Origin: Stenotrophomonas tumulicola
GTDB taxonomy: Bacteria; Pseudomonadota; Gammaproteobacteria; Xanthomonadales; Xanthomonadaceae
Assembly (NCBI RefSeq): GCF_014117215.1
Contig: NZ_JACGXS010000004.1
Coordinates: 1 to 64,000, forward strand
Direction: 5' to 3'
Length of the DNA stretch: 64,000 nt
The number at the start of each line of letters is the position of its first letter. Position 1 is the first letter of the stretch. The notes under the pieces are model-generated. The model was not told the origin of the DNA. It was given only the letters and a program-made list of their open reading frames with translations, and searched no databases. A program made the position numbers and the translations under genes. Positions 18,393 through 27,230 of the stretch are shown in pieces.

Positions 18393-19681
18393 GCGCACGG
18401 CCATCACTCTGGCAGGCATCCGCCCACCCGACGGCGATCATCGGCTCGATCCTGCGCGCGCCACTGCCCCAGGTCAGCATGGGCGAGCTGTGCCTGATCC
18501 AGGCGAGCCCAGCCGACGACGCGGTCGTTGGTCGGGGCACCGTGGTGGCGGTGGAGCAGGGGGTTGCGTCCATCGGCCTGTTGCGCGAGAACGCAGGGCT
18601 GTCGCTGCGTTGCCTGGTGTTCCCGACCGGCCATCCACCAACGATCGCAACGTCCTCGATGCTGCTTGGAAGCGTGCTGGATGCAGAGGGTCGCGAAGTC
18701 GAACGTCTGTTCCCCGGTCGACCGGGCGCAGCGAGCGTGCGCCCGCTTACTGGCGAGGATTCCGATTATCGCCAGCGCGAAGCGATCACCTCGCGCCTGT
18801 GCACCGGCCTGCGTGCCATCGATGGCTTGTTGACCTGTGGCGAAGGCCAGCGGGTCGGCATCTTCGCCGGGGCAGGGGCAGGCAAGACCACGCTCTCGGA
18901 GATGTTGCTGGACAATGCGGATGTCGATGTCTGCGTGGTTGCATTGATTGGCGAGCGGGGCCGTGAAGTGGCTACGCTGGTCGAACGCATGCGTGGCTCG
19001 GCACAGGGGGGGCGCACCGTCATCGTGCAGGCCACCTCGGACAAGGCGCCGGCGCTGCGCAGCCAGGCGGCCCTGCTGGCGACCACCATTGCCGAGCACT
19101 TCCGCGATGCCGGCAAGCGTGTGCTGCTCATCATGGATTCTGTCACCCGCTACGCGCGCGCGTTGCGTGAGCTGGCGCTGGGTGCCGGGGAACCACCTGC
19201 CCGTCGCGGATATCCTGCCTCGGTGTTCGAGGCCCTGCCCCGGCTCCTGGAGCGTAGCGGACGCAGTGGGGCAGGGAGCATCACCGCGTTCTACACCGTA
19301 CTGCTGGAAGACGAACAGGATGCCGATCCGATCGGCGAGGAGGTCAAGTCCCTGCTCGACGGGCACCTCCATCTCAGCAGCAAGCTGGCAGGACGCGGTC
19401 ACTACCCCGCCCTGGATATCCTGAAAAGCGGCAGCCGCCTGTTCACCCAGCTGGCCGATAACGGGCAGCGGCAGGTGGCCGAACATGTCCGCACGTTACT
19501 GGGCACGCTGGACGATCTGCAGCTGATGCGCGACCTGGGTGAGTACAAGCCGGGCATCAGCCCGCATTACGACGCAGCCGTGCGCAGTGAGCCGAAGTTG
19601 ATGGCGTTCCTGCGCCAGTCCAGGGAAGAGCCGGCCGACCTCGGCGAGACGCTGCGGAGGCTGCATGCCATCGCCGAATGA
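18389..19681 (+). CDS. sctN: T3SS ATPase (InvC/Spa47 family)
   Basis: Hexameric ATPase that strips chaperones from and unfolds substrates at the base of the injectisome. The 430-residue protein has Walker A GAGAGKT (161-167), the catalytic GERGRE loop (188-193), Walker B VLLIMDS (245-251), and the RRGYP segment typical of T3SS/flagellar ATPases. The start at 18389 overlaps the chaperone stop (ATGA); an upstream in-frame ATG would only extend into the chaperone gene. Confidence 0.97.
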   Translation: MSARPSLWQASAHPTAIIGSILRAPLPQVSMGELCLIQASPADDAVVGRGTVVAVEQGVASIGLLRENAGLSLRCLVFPTGHPPTIATSSMLLGSVLDAEGREVERLFPGRPGAASVRPLTGEDSDYRQREAITSRLCTGLRAIDGLLTCGEGQRVGIFAGAGAGKTTLSEMLLDNADVDVCVVALIGERGREVATLVERMRGSAQGGRTVIVQATSDKAPALRSQAALLATTIAEHFRDAGKRVLLIMDSVTRYARALRELALGAGEPPARRGYPASVFEALPRLLERSGRSGAGSITAFYTVLLEDEQDADPIGEEVKSLLDGHLHLSSKLAGRGHYPALDILKSGSRLFTQLADNGQRQVAEHVRTLLGTLDDLQLMRDLGEYKPGISPHYDAAVRSEPKLMAFLRQSREEPADLGETLRRLHAIAE

Positions 19682-20129
19682 AGCCAATGGCAGGCGCCTG
19701 ATCAAACTCAAGCAGGTGCAGCAACAGATGGCACGCGTGCAGGCCCAGGCCCAGCGCCGTGATGCAGACGGCAAGCGCGACGAAGCCAACCAGCTCCGCC
19801 TGCAGGCCGTGCAGACCGTGCAGCTTGCGTTGCCGCAGCCGGAGCAGGGCCTGACCCTGGCCGCGTTGTACACCCGCCTGCGTTCGCTGGCAGTTGCCAG
19901 GGCGCATGCCGTCGAAGTCGGCCTGGCTGCTGCTGAACTGGAAGCCGAGGCGGTCGCCTGTGATGCGCATGAGCAGGCGCTGCGGGCCGTTGCGGCGAAG
20001 CACCAGCGCAAACAGGCAAGGTTCGAACATTGGCAGCAGGTCCGCGGTCGCCTGCAGTCGCGTTGCCGCCTGCGTCGTCAAGAGTTGCAACAACAGGAGG
20101 ATTTTCCATGTCGTCGGTTTCCACGCTGA
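19665..20129 (+). CDS. sctO: T3SS stalk protein (InvI/SpaM family)
   Basis: A 154-residue, strongly charged and helical protein without Gly or Pro in its long helices; it should form the two-stranded coiled-coil stalk that inserts into the SctN hexamer. Residues 10-50 and 80-145 show heptad-like Leu/Ala with many Gln, Glu and Arg. Sequence conservation in this family is weak, so the call rests mostly on position between sctN and sctP, size and coiled-coil character. It overlaps sctN by 17 bases and sctP by 22. Confidence 0.82.
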   Translation: MPSPNEANGRRLIKLKQVQQQMARVQAQAQRRDADGKRDEANQLRLQAVQTVQLALPQPEQGLTLAALYTRLRSLAVARAHAVEVGLAAAELEAEAVACDAHEQALRAVAAKHQRKQARFEHWQQVRGRLQSRCRLRRQELQQQEDFPCRRFPR

Positions 20130-21103
20130 ATCCATTGCCGGTGTCCTCGTCGACGCCCTTGCCGCAGCAACCAGCGCAGGGGCTGCGTGAGCGCGTGGAC
20201 GTGCTGCTCGACAAGCTGCAGCCGCCGTTGCATGAGGATGGCGAGACGCTGGAAGAGGCAGCCGCCGCAGACGGAACGGGGCAGGCCATGCCACCGGGCG
20301 TCGGTTTTTTCCGGTTGGAGAACCCTCCTGCGGCAGGTCTCTCCGCTATCGTCCGCGCGCAGGCAGGGTGGGTTTCGGCGGCATTGCAACCGCCTTTGGC
20401 CGGACTGCATGTCGTGCAGGCGGAGGGAACGCGGGTAGTGGCTGCTGCGCTCGAATCCCGCCTACGCGGGCCCACGCCCGCCATTCGGGTGACCGGTGGG
20501 ATACAGGTGGCGACGCCTGCAATGAAGGGTGATGCGAACCTGCCGTCGCCGTCGCCGTCGCCGCAGTCGCAGTCGCAGCCGTTGCCACCGTTGGCAACCG
20601 CCGATGCGGCAGGGAACGCCGGGCAGGGTGGACAGCCGGACGTCGTGCCAGGCCGGTTGCCCACGGCACTCCACCCTCCTGGCGCCACGGATGTTCCTCC
20701 CCAGGCATCGGGCCTGCCGGGAGTCGCCCGTTCCCCTGCTGCCCCTGGCGGGCCGTCATCCGCGTCACCGTCGAAGCCGCCTGTGGCACCCGGCGCGGCG
20801 ATGGTCCAGCGCGCCCCGGTGGCGACAATCAGCAAGTCCACCACGATCACCGTCCCATTCACCGCGTATGGCCCGGGTCATCAGGTAACGGCGATCTGGA
20901 CGCCGGCGGCCTTCCCGGGCATGGCATCGCAGCCATTGCTGATCCGCAGCAGCAGCGAGATGGGCCACCGCGCGGTAGGCATGGCCATTGCAGCGGGACT
21001 CACCCCGCAAGGCGGGCACTGGCAGATCGAGGCGACCCGGGAGACGGACAACGGGTCGCAGCAGCACAACGGCCAGGGCGGTGACCGGGAGGATGATGAA
21101 TGA
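20108..21103 (+). CDS. sctP: T3SS needle-length/substrate-switch regulator (InvJ/SpaN type)
   Basis: A 331-residue protein between sctO and sctQ. The first ~230 residues are low-complexity, rich in Pro, Ser, Gln and Ala, as expected for a flexible ruler; residues ~145-158 are an SP/SQ run encoded by near-perfect CCGTCG repeats. The C-terminal ~90 residues are more ordered and hydrophobic (TITVPFTAYGPGHQVTAIW), matching the position of the type III substrate-specificity-switch domain. AGGAGG at 20096-20101 supports the start at 20108. Sequence identity to InvJ is probably low; position and architecture carry the call. It overlaps sctQ by four bases. Confidence 0.8.
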   Translation: MSSVSTLNPLPVSSSTPLPQQPAQGLRERVDVLLDKLQPPLHEDGETLEEAAAADGTGQAMPPGVGFFRLENPPAAGLSAIVRAQAGWVSAALQPPLAGLHVVQAEGTRVVAAALESRLRGPTPAIRVTGGIQVATPAMKGDANLPSPSPSPQSQSQPLPPLATADAAGNAGQGGQPDVVPGRLPTALHPPGATDVPPQASGLPGVARSPAAPGGPSSASPSKPPVAPGAAMVQRAPVATISKSTTITVPFTAYGPGHQVTAIWTPAAFPGMASQPLLIRSSSEMGHRAVGMAIAAGLTPQGGHWQIEATRETDNGSQQHNGQGGDREDDE

Positions 21104-22029
21104 CGCCGACGTTCACGCTCCTGCAGCAACATGAGCCAGCACGCCTGCAGTTGCAGAAGATCCATGAACGGCTGCGCCTGCAAGGCACCGACGCGCGCAT
21201 GGCGCTTCCCCCTGCCACCATCAGTTTCCGTTTCGTGCTGTCGCGCGACGAGGGTGATCTGGTCGGCCGGGTCGCTGCTGACGCCTGGGCAGCCCATCAT
21301 CTGCCAGGCATCAGCGGCCTGGACTGGCTGCATGTGGATGCCGGCCAGCTGGCGGCGCTGACCGCCATCGAGCATCCCCTGCAGTTGCTTCCGCACGGCA
21401 TGGATTACCGGACGGCGCGCTTCCTGTCGCTGCACACGGGCGAGGTGGGCCACCCGCATCCGGTCATCGCCAGTGAGGAAGGCGATGTATGGATAGAGCG
21501 ACTCGACTGGATGCTGGATCCGGCTTCCCTGACGTGTCCTGTCCGCGCTTCGCCAACGTTTGCCTTGCCGATACAGCTGCGACTGGGCACGGTGCATCTT
21601 TCCGTACGAGGGCTTCGCCGGCTGCGTCCACGGGACATCCTGCTGCTGCCTTCGCCCCGGCTGCAAGGTTGTTGCGGCCCACGCCATCTATTCGATTTCG
21701 TCCTTGATCCGGAGCACCTCACCGTGACTGCACTGCATTCTTCTTCCGCCCATCCCCCTGCCATCGACGAAGGCGCATACGCAACCGACATCGAACTGGT
21801 CCACGACCTTGCCCAGCTTCCGCTCAGCCTGGACATGACGTTGTGCAGGCTCGACATCACCCTTGCCGAACTGGCGAACCTGCAGGCAGGCAGCACGCTG
21901 CCCCTGCCCGAACAGGCCCATCGCAACGTGCAGGTGATGCACAACGGCCGCTGCGTCGCCGCCGGCGAACTGGTCCAGGTGGGCCACGTGCTGGGCGTGC
22001 AGCTGACCCGGACGCCGAGGCTGGCATGA
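21100..22029 (+). CDS. sctQ: T3SS cytoplasmic sorting-platform (C-ring) protein (SpaO/Spa33 family)
   Basis: A 309-residue component of the sorting platform. The C-terminal ~75 residues form a SpoA domain (LPLSLDMTLCRLDITLAELANLQAG, then VQVMHNGRCVAAGELVQVGHVLGVQL), and a second SpoA-like segment covers ~155-205. An in-frame GTG at 21724 (codon 209) with GGAG nine bases upstream could give a ~101-residue short form, as reported for SpaO of Salmonella. Overlaps sctP and sctR by four bases each. Confidence 0.93.
   Translation: MTPTFTLLQQHEPARLQLQKIHERLRLQGTDARMALPPATISFRFVLSRDEGDLVGRVAADAWAAHHLPGISGLDWLHVDAGQLAALTAIEHPLQLLPHGMDYRTARFLSLHTGEVGHPHPVIASEEGDVWIERLDWMLDPASLTCPVRASPTFALPIQLRLGTVHLSVRGLRRLRPRDILLLPSPRLQGCCGPRHLFDFVLDPEHLTVTALHSSSAHPPAIDEGAYATDIELVHDLAQLPLSLDMTLCRLDITLAELANLQAGSTLPLPEQAHRNVQVMHNGRCVAAGELVQVGHVLGVQLTRTPRLA
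21711..21726 (+). promoter_or_regulatory. Probable internal ribosome binding site and GTG start within sctQ
   Basis: GGAG (21711-21714) is followed after nine bases by an in-frame GTG (21724-21726), which is codon 209 of 309. The product would contain only the C-terminal SpoA domain (~101 residues). SpaO of SPI-1 and YscQ of Yersinia are known to make such a C-terminal fragment from an internal start; in SpaO it is at a valine near residue 203. The match in place and codon type is striking, but initiation here is an inference. Confidence 0.55.
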
Positions 22030-22703
22030 GCATCGCCGGCATCAACAACGATGTCTCGCTCATCGCCATGCTGGCGGTGGCATCGGTGCTGCCGTTCCTG
22101 GTCGCCGTGGGCACCTGCTACATCAAGTTCAGCGTGGTCTTCACCCTGATCCGCAACGCACTGGGGTTGCAGCAGGTGCCCTCCAACATGGTGATCAACG
22201 CGCTGTCGTTGATCCTGGCGTTCTACGTCATGCATCCCATCGTCAGTGGGCTGCAGGCAGCGTACAGCCAGCTGGAGACCCCACCGGCCACGGTAGCCGA
22301 AGTCGTCGCGTTCCTTGATGACAGCCTGGGTGCCTACCGTGCTTACCTCGCCCGCCATGCAGACGCGGACCTGCTGCGCTTCTTCGAGCGTGCGCAGGTA
22401 GCCGACGCGGGTGGCATTCCCGCTGCGGATGTGGCTGCCGAAGACCGCTCGTTGTTCGCGTTGTTGCCGGCATATGCGCTGAGCGAACTCAAGGATGCGT
22501 TCCTGATGGGCTTCTACCTGTACCTGCCGTTCGTGGTGGTGGACCTGATCGTCTCCAGCATCCTGCTGGCGCTGGGCATGATGATGATGAGTCCGGTCAC
22601 CCTGTCGGCACCGATCAAACTGATCCTGTTCGTGGTGCTGGATGGTTGGAGCCTGCTTTCCCAGGGCCTGGTGCAGCAATACATGCAGGTTCCCTCCGGT
22701 TGA
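22026..22703 (+). CDS. sctR: T3SS export apparatus protein SctR (SpaP/FliP family)
   Basis: A 225-residue polytopic protein that makes the pentameric core of the export gate. It shows the family segments SVLPFLVAVGTCYIKFSVVFTLIRNALGLQQVPSN and the C-terminal SELKDAFLMGFYLYLPFVVVDLIVSSILLALGMMM, with about four membrane segments. The start ATG overlaps the sctQ stop. Confidence 0.97.
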   Translation: MSIAGINNDVSLIAMLAVASVLPFLVAVGTCYIKFSVVFTLIRNALGLQQVPSNMVINALSLILAFYVMHPIVSGLQAAYSQLETPPATVAEVVAFLDDSLGAYRAYLARHADADLLRFFERAQVADAGGIPAADVAAEDRSLFALLPAYALSELKDAFLMGFYLYLPFVVVDLIVSSILLALGMMMMSPVTLSAPIKLILFVVLDGWSLLSQGLVQQYMQVPSG

Positions 22704-22746
22704 GCCGCGCTGCCATCCATCATCCTGTCGCTGCTGGAGCTTTCTC

Positions 22747-23004
22747 GTGGAAGAACTGATCAACATGGGGCACCGCACCCTGATGCTGGTGCTGCTGCTG
22801 TCTGCTGCCCCGGTGGCGGTCGCCACCCTGGTCGGGCTGGTCATCGGCCTGTTCCAGACCGTCACCCAGTTGCAGGAACAGACGCTGCCCTTCGGCGCGA
22901 AGATGCTCGCGGTGGTCGTTATCCTGGTCGTACTGATGGGCTGGATCGCGCGGATGCTGATGGACTTCGGCAGCCTGGCGATGGGCCGCGCGCTGTCGGT
23001 CTGA
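22747..23004 (+). CDS. sctS: T3SS export apparatus protein SctS (SpaQ/FliQ family)
   Basis: An 85-residue protein with two membrane hairpins, four copies of which cap the SctR-SctT core. Family residues are visible in LVGLVIGLFQTVTQLQEQTLPFGAKM. The protein should begin MEELINMGHRTL, with a GTG start at 22747 and GGAG seven bases upstream; the next in-frame ATG would remove conserved residues. It is separated from sctR by 43 bases, one of the few gaps in this operon. Confidence 0.95.
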   Translation: MEELINMGHRTLMLVLLLSAAPVAVATLVGLVIGLFQTVTQLQEQTLPFGAKMLAVVVILVVLMGWIARMLMDFGSLAMGRALSV

Positions 23005-23011
23005 GCCTGTC

Positions 23012-23806
23012 ATGCACCTGGCTCCGTTGGACAACCAGATCATCGATGCGCTGGGCGCGCACGCGGTGCCGGCGACGCTCGGCATCGCCCGGCTGCTGGC
23101 CTGCTTTGCCTGGCTGCCTTACCTGTCTGCCGGTGCGCTGCCGTCGCGCATGCTGCGGGTGATTCTGGCGCTGGTGGTGGTGACCGGCCTGTGGCCGGTC
23201 ACCGAAGGCCTGCAGCGCCCGCAAGGGCTGATGGGACTGGCATTGGCGGCGTTGGTCGAGGCCATGGTCGGCACCGTGCTGGGCCTCATGCTGGCGTTGC
23301 CATACCACGTGTTCCATGCCGTCGGCGCGTTCGTCGACAGCCAACGCGGCGCCGGCGTCGGTGCAATGCTGGACCCGCTCACCGGCGTGGAAGCGACCGA
23401 GCTGGCCAACCTGATGCAGATGTTCGCCGCCGTGGTGTTCCTGGTCGCTGGTGGGCTGGTGCCGCTGATGGAGGCGGTACAGGGCAGCTATGCGCTGGTG
23501 CCGATGGGCGCGCCGTTCGTACCTGACCTTCCCGGTATCCATGCGTTCGTTGGCGTGGTGCTGTCGGCGGCACTGCGGATGGCCGCGCCGGTTCTGTTGC
23601 TGCTGTTCCTGATGGAAGTGCTGTTGGGCGTATTGTCGCGCTTTGCCCAGCAGCTCAACGCGTTCTCGGTTTCGTTGGCGATCAAGTCCTTCCTGGCCTT
23701 CCTTGCCCTGCTGCTGTACCTGCCACTGGCGCTGACCAGCCAGGTTCCGGCGTTGTGGCAGATGTACCCGCCGTTGCGCGGCCTGCTTGGTGGGGACGCG
23801 GCATGA
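23012..23806 (+). CDS. sctT: T3SS export apparatus protein SctT (SpaR/FliR family)
   Basis: A 264-residue polytopic membrane protein, one copy of which completes the SctR5-SctT-SctS4 export core. Six or so hydrophobic segments are visible, with the family-typical ALAALVEAMVGTVLGLMLALPYHVFHAVGAFVDSQRGAG region and the C-terminal LNAFSVSLAIKSFLAF. It starts eight bases after sctS and overlaps sctU by four. Confidence 0.96.
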   Translation: MHLAPLDNQIIDALGAHAVPATLGIARLLACFAWLPYLSAGALPSRMLRVILALVVVTGLWPVTEGLQRPQGLMGLALAALVEAMVGTVLGLMLALPYHVFHAVGAFVDSQRGAGVGAMLDPLTGVEATELANLMQMFAAVVFLVAGGLVPLMEAVQGSYALVPMGAPFVPDLPGIHAFVGVVLSAALRMAAPVLLLLFLMEVLLGVLSRFAQQLNAFSVSLAIKSFLAFLALLLYLPLALTSQVPALWQMYPPLRGLLGGDAA

Positions 23807-24882
23807 GCAGCGCGGAAAAAACCGAGAAGCCGACGCCGCAGCGGTTGCGCAAGGAGGCACGCAAGGGCAAGAGCTTCAGCAGCCGCGACCTGCTGGCCGC
23901 TGCCGTGTTGTGGATCGGGATGTTGATGCTGGTGTCCAGCACCCGCCTGCAGCCGGTCATGGACCTCTACGTCGATACGGTACGCGGAGGCTTCCTCATG
24001 CCACCGGAGACCGCTGCCTGGCTGGCGTTGAAAGCGCTGCTGTGGGCGATCGCACCGGTGCTGCTGGCGAGCATCGCCTGCGTCGCGCTGGTCAGCCTGG
24101 CGATGAGCAGGGCGATCATGGCCAACGAAGCGGTGAAGCTGGATTTCAACCGCCTCAACCCGGTCACCGGGTTCAAGAACCTGTTCTCGCTGAAAGTGGT
24201 CAAGGACCTGGCGCGCAGCGTGCTCTACGTGCTGGCGGCGGCGCTCTTCGCATGGGGGGCGTGGAATGCGTGGGCGCACCTGGTGTTCCGGCAGGTACAC
24301 GCACCGGACGGACAGCTCGTGGCCATCTGGCTACGCCTTGGAGGCTATGTCGGAGCCGGCCTGTTGTTGGCGCTGGCCCCGGTCTACCTGTTGTCCGGCT
24401 GGCTGGACCATCGCCTCTTCATCCGCGAGATGAAAATGGAAAAGCGCGAAGTCAAACGCGAGCACAAGGAAAACGAGAGCCCACCGGAACTGAAGAAGCG
24501 GCGCGCCGAGATCGCCGAAGAGCTGTCCGCGCAGGTGCAGGCAGACACCCTGGGTTCCAGCCTGATCCTGGCCAACCCGACCCATATCGCCATCGGCATC
24601 TTCCTGCCGGATGACGAGGTGCCGCTGCCCTTCGTTTCCGTCCACGAAAAAGGTCGCCGCGCGCGCAAGGTCATCGCGCTGGCCGAAGGCGCAGGCATTC
24701 CCGTGGTGCGCGATATCCGCCTGGCCCGGGCGATCCATGCCAGCACCCGCCGGTATCAGTTCGTGCACGGCCATGACATCGATGGCGTGATGCATGTGGT
24801 GCGCTGGCTGCGCGACGTTGAACGCGCGGCCCAGCCGCCTCCATCCAGCGACGTCGCCGGTTCGCCTCCCGCAGCGCACTGA
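23803..24882 (+). CDS. sctU: T3SS autoprotease and switch protein SctU (SpaS/FlhB family)
   Basis: A 359-residue inner membrane protein that switches export from early to later substrates. It opens with the signature EKTEKPTPQRLRKEARKGK (5-23), has four membrane helices (~28-205) and a cytoplasmic domain with the autocleavage motif NPTH at 258-261, so the protease function should be intact. The tail after ~345 is Pro/Ser-rich. It overlaps sctT and is followed after 30 bases by the SicA-like gene. Confidence 0.97.
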   Translation: MSSAEKTEKPTPQRLRKEARKGKSFSSRDLLAAAVLWIGMLMLVSSTRLQPVMDLYVDTVRGGFLMPPETAAWLALKALLWAIAPVLLASIACVALVSLAMSRAIMANEAVKLDFNRLNPVTGFKNLFSLKVVKDLARSVLYVLAAALFAWGAWNAWAHLVFRQVHAPDGQLVAIWLRLGGYVGAGLLLALAPVYLLSGWLDHRLFIREMKMEKREVKREHKENESPPELKKRRAEIAEELSAQVQADTLGSSLILANPTHIAIGIFLPDDEVPLPFVSVHEKGRRARKVIALAEGAGIPVVRDIRLARAIHASTRRYQFVHGHDIDGVMHVVRWLRDVERAAQPPPSSDVAGSPPAAH

Positions 24883-24912
24883 CCCACCGTTCCCCCCACG
24901 AGGAAATACCGC

Positions 24913-25464
24913 ATGAACGAACACGATTCGACCCTGCCATCGGATGACGGCGACGAGGCACAGGCTACTCGCCTGATCCTTGAAGGCCTGCAGGCCGGCG
25001 CCACGCTGAAGGACCTGAAGGGCGTCAGCAGCGAGATGCTGGAAAGCGTCTATGCACTGGCCCATCGCTTCTACCAGAACGGCCAGCTCGACGATGCGGA
25101 AACCTTCTTCCGCTTCCTGTGCCTGTACGACTTCTACAACGCCGAATATGCGCTGGGACTGGGCGCGGTGCTGCATATCAAGCGGGACTATGACAAGGCG
25201 ATCAGCATGTATGCAGTGGCGCAGACGCTGGACCTGCAGGACGACCGGCCGATGTTCCATGTCGGGCAGTGCCATCTGGCGCTGGGCAAGCTGCGGCAGG
25301 CCCGCGAATGCTTCGAAGGCGTGGCCGCGCGCGCCGCAGGAAGCGAACTGGGTGATCGTGCCGAGGCGTACCTGCAGGCGTTGGCTGCCGACCAACGCAG
25401 CGATACAGGCGCTGGCGTGGCGGACGATTGCGGTCCGCGACAGGACGGTGGCGGCTTGCCCTGA
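24913..25464 (+). CDS. sicA: Class II T3SS translocator chaperone (SicA/IpgC/LcrH family)
   Basis: A 183-residue TPR chaperone expected to hold the two translocators SctE and SctB in the cytoplasm before secretion. Three TPR units lie at about 43-145; characteristic segments are LESVYALAHRFYQNGQLDDAETFFRFLCLYDFYN and LGLGAVLHIKRDYDKAISMYAVA. In SPI-1, SicA freed from translocators co-activates InvF, and an AraC regulator sits at the InvF position here. The C-terminal ~30 residues are an extra polar tail. AGGAAA precedes the ATG. Confidence 0.93.
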   Translation: MNEHDSTLPSDDGDEAQATRLILEGLQAGATLKDLKGVSSEMLESVYALAHRFYQNGQLDDAETFFRFLCLYDFYNAEYALGLGAVLHIKRDYDKAISMYAVAQTLDLQDDRPMFHVGQCHLALGKLRQARECFEGVAARAAGSELGDRAEAYLQALAADQRSDTGAGVADDCGPRQDGGGLP

Positions 25465-25542
25465 AACTGAAAGCCGGCCAGGGGGTGCATGGGGATACTG
25501 CGGCCATCGCATCAACCCACGTTCCAGCTAGGAAGTTCAGCC

Positions 25543-27186
25543 ATGCCCAGTGTCAGTATTCCGTCCGCCTCCATTCCCCTGGCCCTGAGAAGCAACGGCC
25601 GCGAGTCCACCGTCCATCAGGCGGCCGGCTTTGGCCAGGTTCTGTCGATGGACGCGATTGCCAGACTGGAGGCCAAGGTCGCCGCGGCGCTGGCTTCCCA
25701 TGCCGCAGCGCCTGGTAGCACTGCCGAAGCCCAACGTGGTGGAGAACGGGTTGCGCTTCGCCAGCCCGATCCGGCTGCCTTGAGGCCGGGCCTGGAGGGT
25801 TCCGCGCGCCAGTTGACGCCTGAAGCGATGTTGATCATCTCGGCCGGTCAACTGATGCGGACGGCCAGTGAAGGGGGGTTGGAAAAAATGCTGCAGCGGC
25901 TGGCCGGCTTCCGTGCCCAGCAGGCCATGCGCGCCAGCCAGGGCGAGCGCCTGGCGGCGGCCCTGCAGGCGGCCCTGGCCGATGCGGACGCCGCCGAAGC
26001 GGCCTTGCGCGGCGCCACCGGTGAAGCGGAAAGCGCGCAGGCGTCGGCCGAGGCGGCGCGCGATGAAGCGGCCCGTGTGCAGGCGGAACTGGACGCCATG
26101 GACCCGGACGACCCGGCGCGGGCAGCCAAGCTGGTCGAACTGGCTGCGGCCCGCCAGCAGGTCAGGGCGGCCGAAGGCCGGCTTGAACAGGCGGCTGCCA
26201 AGCTGGTCGATGCTGCCCATCAGCTGGATGCAGCGCTGCAACGCGTGGACCAGCAGCGCCGCGAGGCGGATGTCTTCAACGGCAGTCAGCCGCAACTGCG
26301 TGTGGACACGCGTGAGGACATCAGCGCCAGCGCCCGGTTGCAGACCCTGATTGCCGTGCTCAGCAGGATCATGTCGGACTTCTCGCTGGACAAGCTGAAG
26401 AACGAAAGCGAAGCACTGATGGAGCAGCTGCGCGCGCGCCAGGCCGACAACCTGGAACGTGCACGCAAGTTCGAGGAAGAGCAGCAGCGGGCACGCGATG
26501 CCGAAAAAAAGACCGGCTGCGCCGGCAAGATACTCGGCTGGATCAAGGCCGCGGTGGCCACCGTCGCCAGCGCGGTGGTGCTGGCGATAGGCGTACTCAC
26601 GGTCAATCCGATACTCATCGCCGGCGGTGTGCTGGGGCTTGCCCTCAGCGTCGATTACATGGTGCAGCTGGCCACTGGCTTCTCGGTAATGGGCAAGCTG
26701 ACCGAAGTGATCGGTGGCCTGATCTCCAAGGCCCTGGTGGCGTTCGGCGTGGACGAGTCGACGGCGCGCATGATCGGCAACATCGCCGCCACCATCGTGA
26801 TCATGGTAGCGATCATTGCTGCCTCGATCGCTGCCGGCAATATCTCCGCTGCGACGAACGGCCTGGGTAGCGTCGCCCTGCTGGCCAGGCAGGCCAGCGA
26901 GGTCATGCAGGTTGCCGCCCAGGTCGCGGGCATGGCCGGGATGGTCACCTTGGGCGTTGGCCAGTTGATCGTGGCGAACATCCAGATCGACATGCAGAAA
27001 CTCCTGGCCGCCATCGAGGAAAGCGTATTCGGCAGCGAGGTGCTGCGCGAGATGCTGGACAAGCTGCGTGAAGCAGTGGCCAGCCTGGACAGGGGCGCGC
27101 TGGACCTGATGAAGCAGATGGGCCAGGTGCTCGCCGAAGACGCTGCCACCACGCGCCAGGTGATTTCGCACATGCGCACCGCCTGA
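25543..27186 (+). CDS. sctE: Major T3SS translocator, pore-forming subunit (SipB/IpaB family)
   Basis: A 547-residue secreted protein predicted to insert in host membranes as part of the translocon. A long Ala/Glu/Arg-rich coiled-coil region spans ~130-245, a second helical segment ~265-325, followed by two hydrophobic segments at ~328-382 and ~412-432 flanking an amphipathic linker, and a helical C terminus. This is the SipB/IpaB/BipB architecture. AGGAA nine bases before the ATG at 25543 supports the start. It lies directly behind its probable chaperone gene. A Lys-Thr-Gly-Cys near residue 324 gives one of its few cysteines. Confidence 0.9.
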   Translation: MPSVSIPSASIPLALRSNGRESTVHQAAGFGQVLSMDAIARLEAKVAAALASHAAAPGSTAEAQRGGERVALRQPDPAALRPGLEGSARQLTPEAMLIISAGQLMRTASEGGLEKMLQRLAGFRAQQAMRASQGERLAAALQAALADADAAEAALRGATGEAESAQASAEAARDEAARVQAELDAMDPDDPARAAKLVELAAARQQVRAAEGRLEQAAAKLVDAAHQLDAALQRVDQQRREADVFNGSQPQLRVDTREDISASARLQTLIAVLSRIMSDFSLDKLKNESEALMEQLRARQADNLERARKFEEEQQRARDAEKKTGCAGKILGWIKAAVATVASAVVLAIGVLTVNPILIAGGVLGLALSVDYMVQLATGFSVMGKLTEVIGGLISKALVAFGVDESTARMIGNIAATIVIMVAIIAASIAAGNISAATNGLGSVALLARQASEVMQVAAQVAGMAGMVTLGVGQLIVANIQIDMQKLLAAIEESVFGSEVLREMLDKLREAVASLDRGALDLMKQMGQVLAEDAATTRQVISHMRTA

Positions 27187-27230
27187 GATATCGCCTGACC
27201 CCTTCCACGAACCGTTAAAAGGAATTCCCC

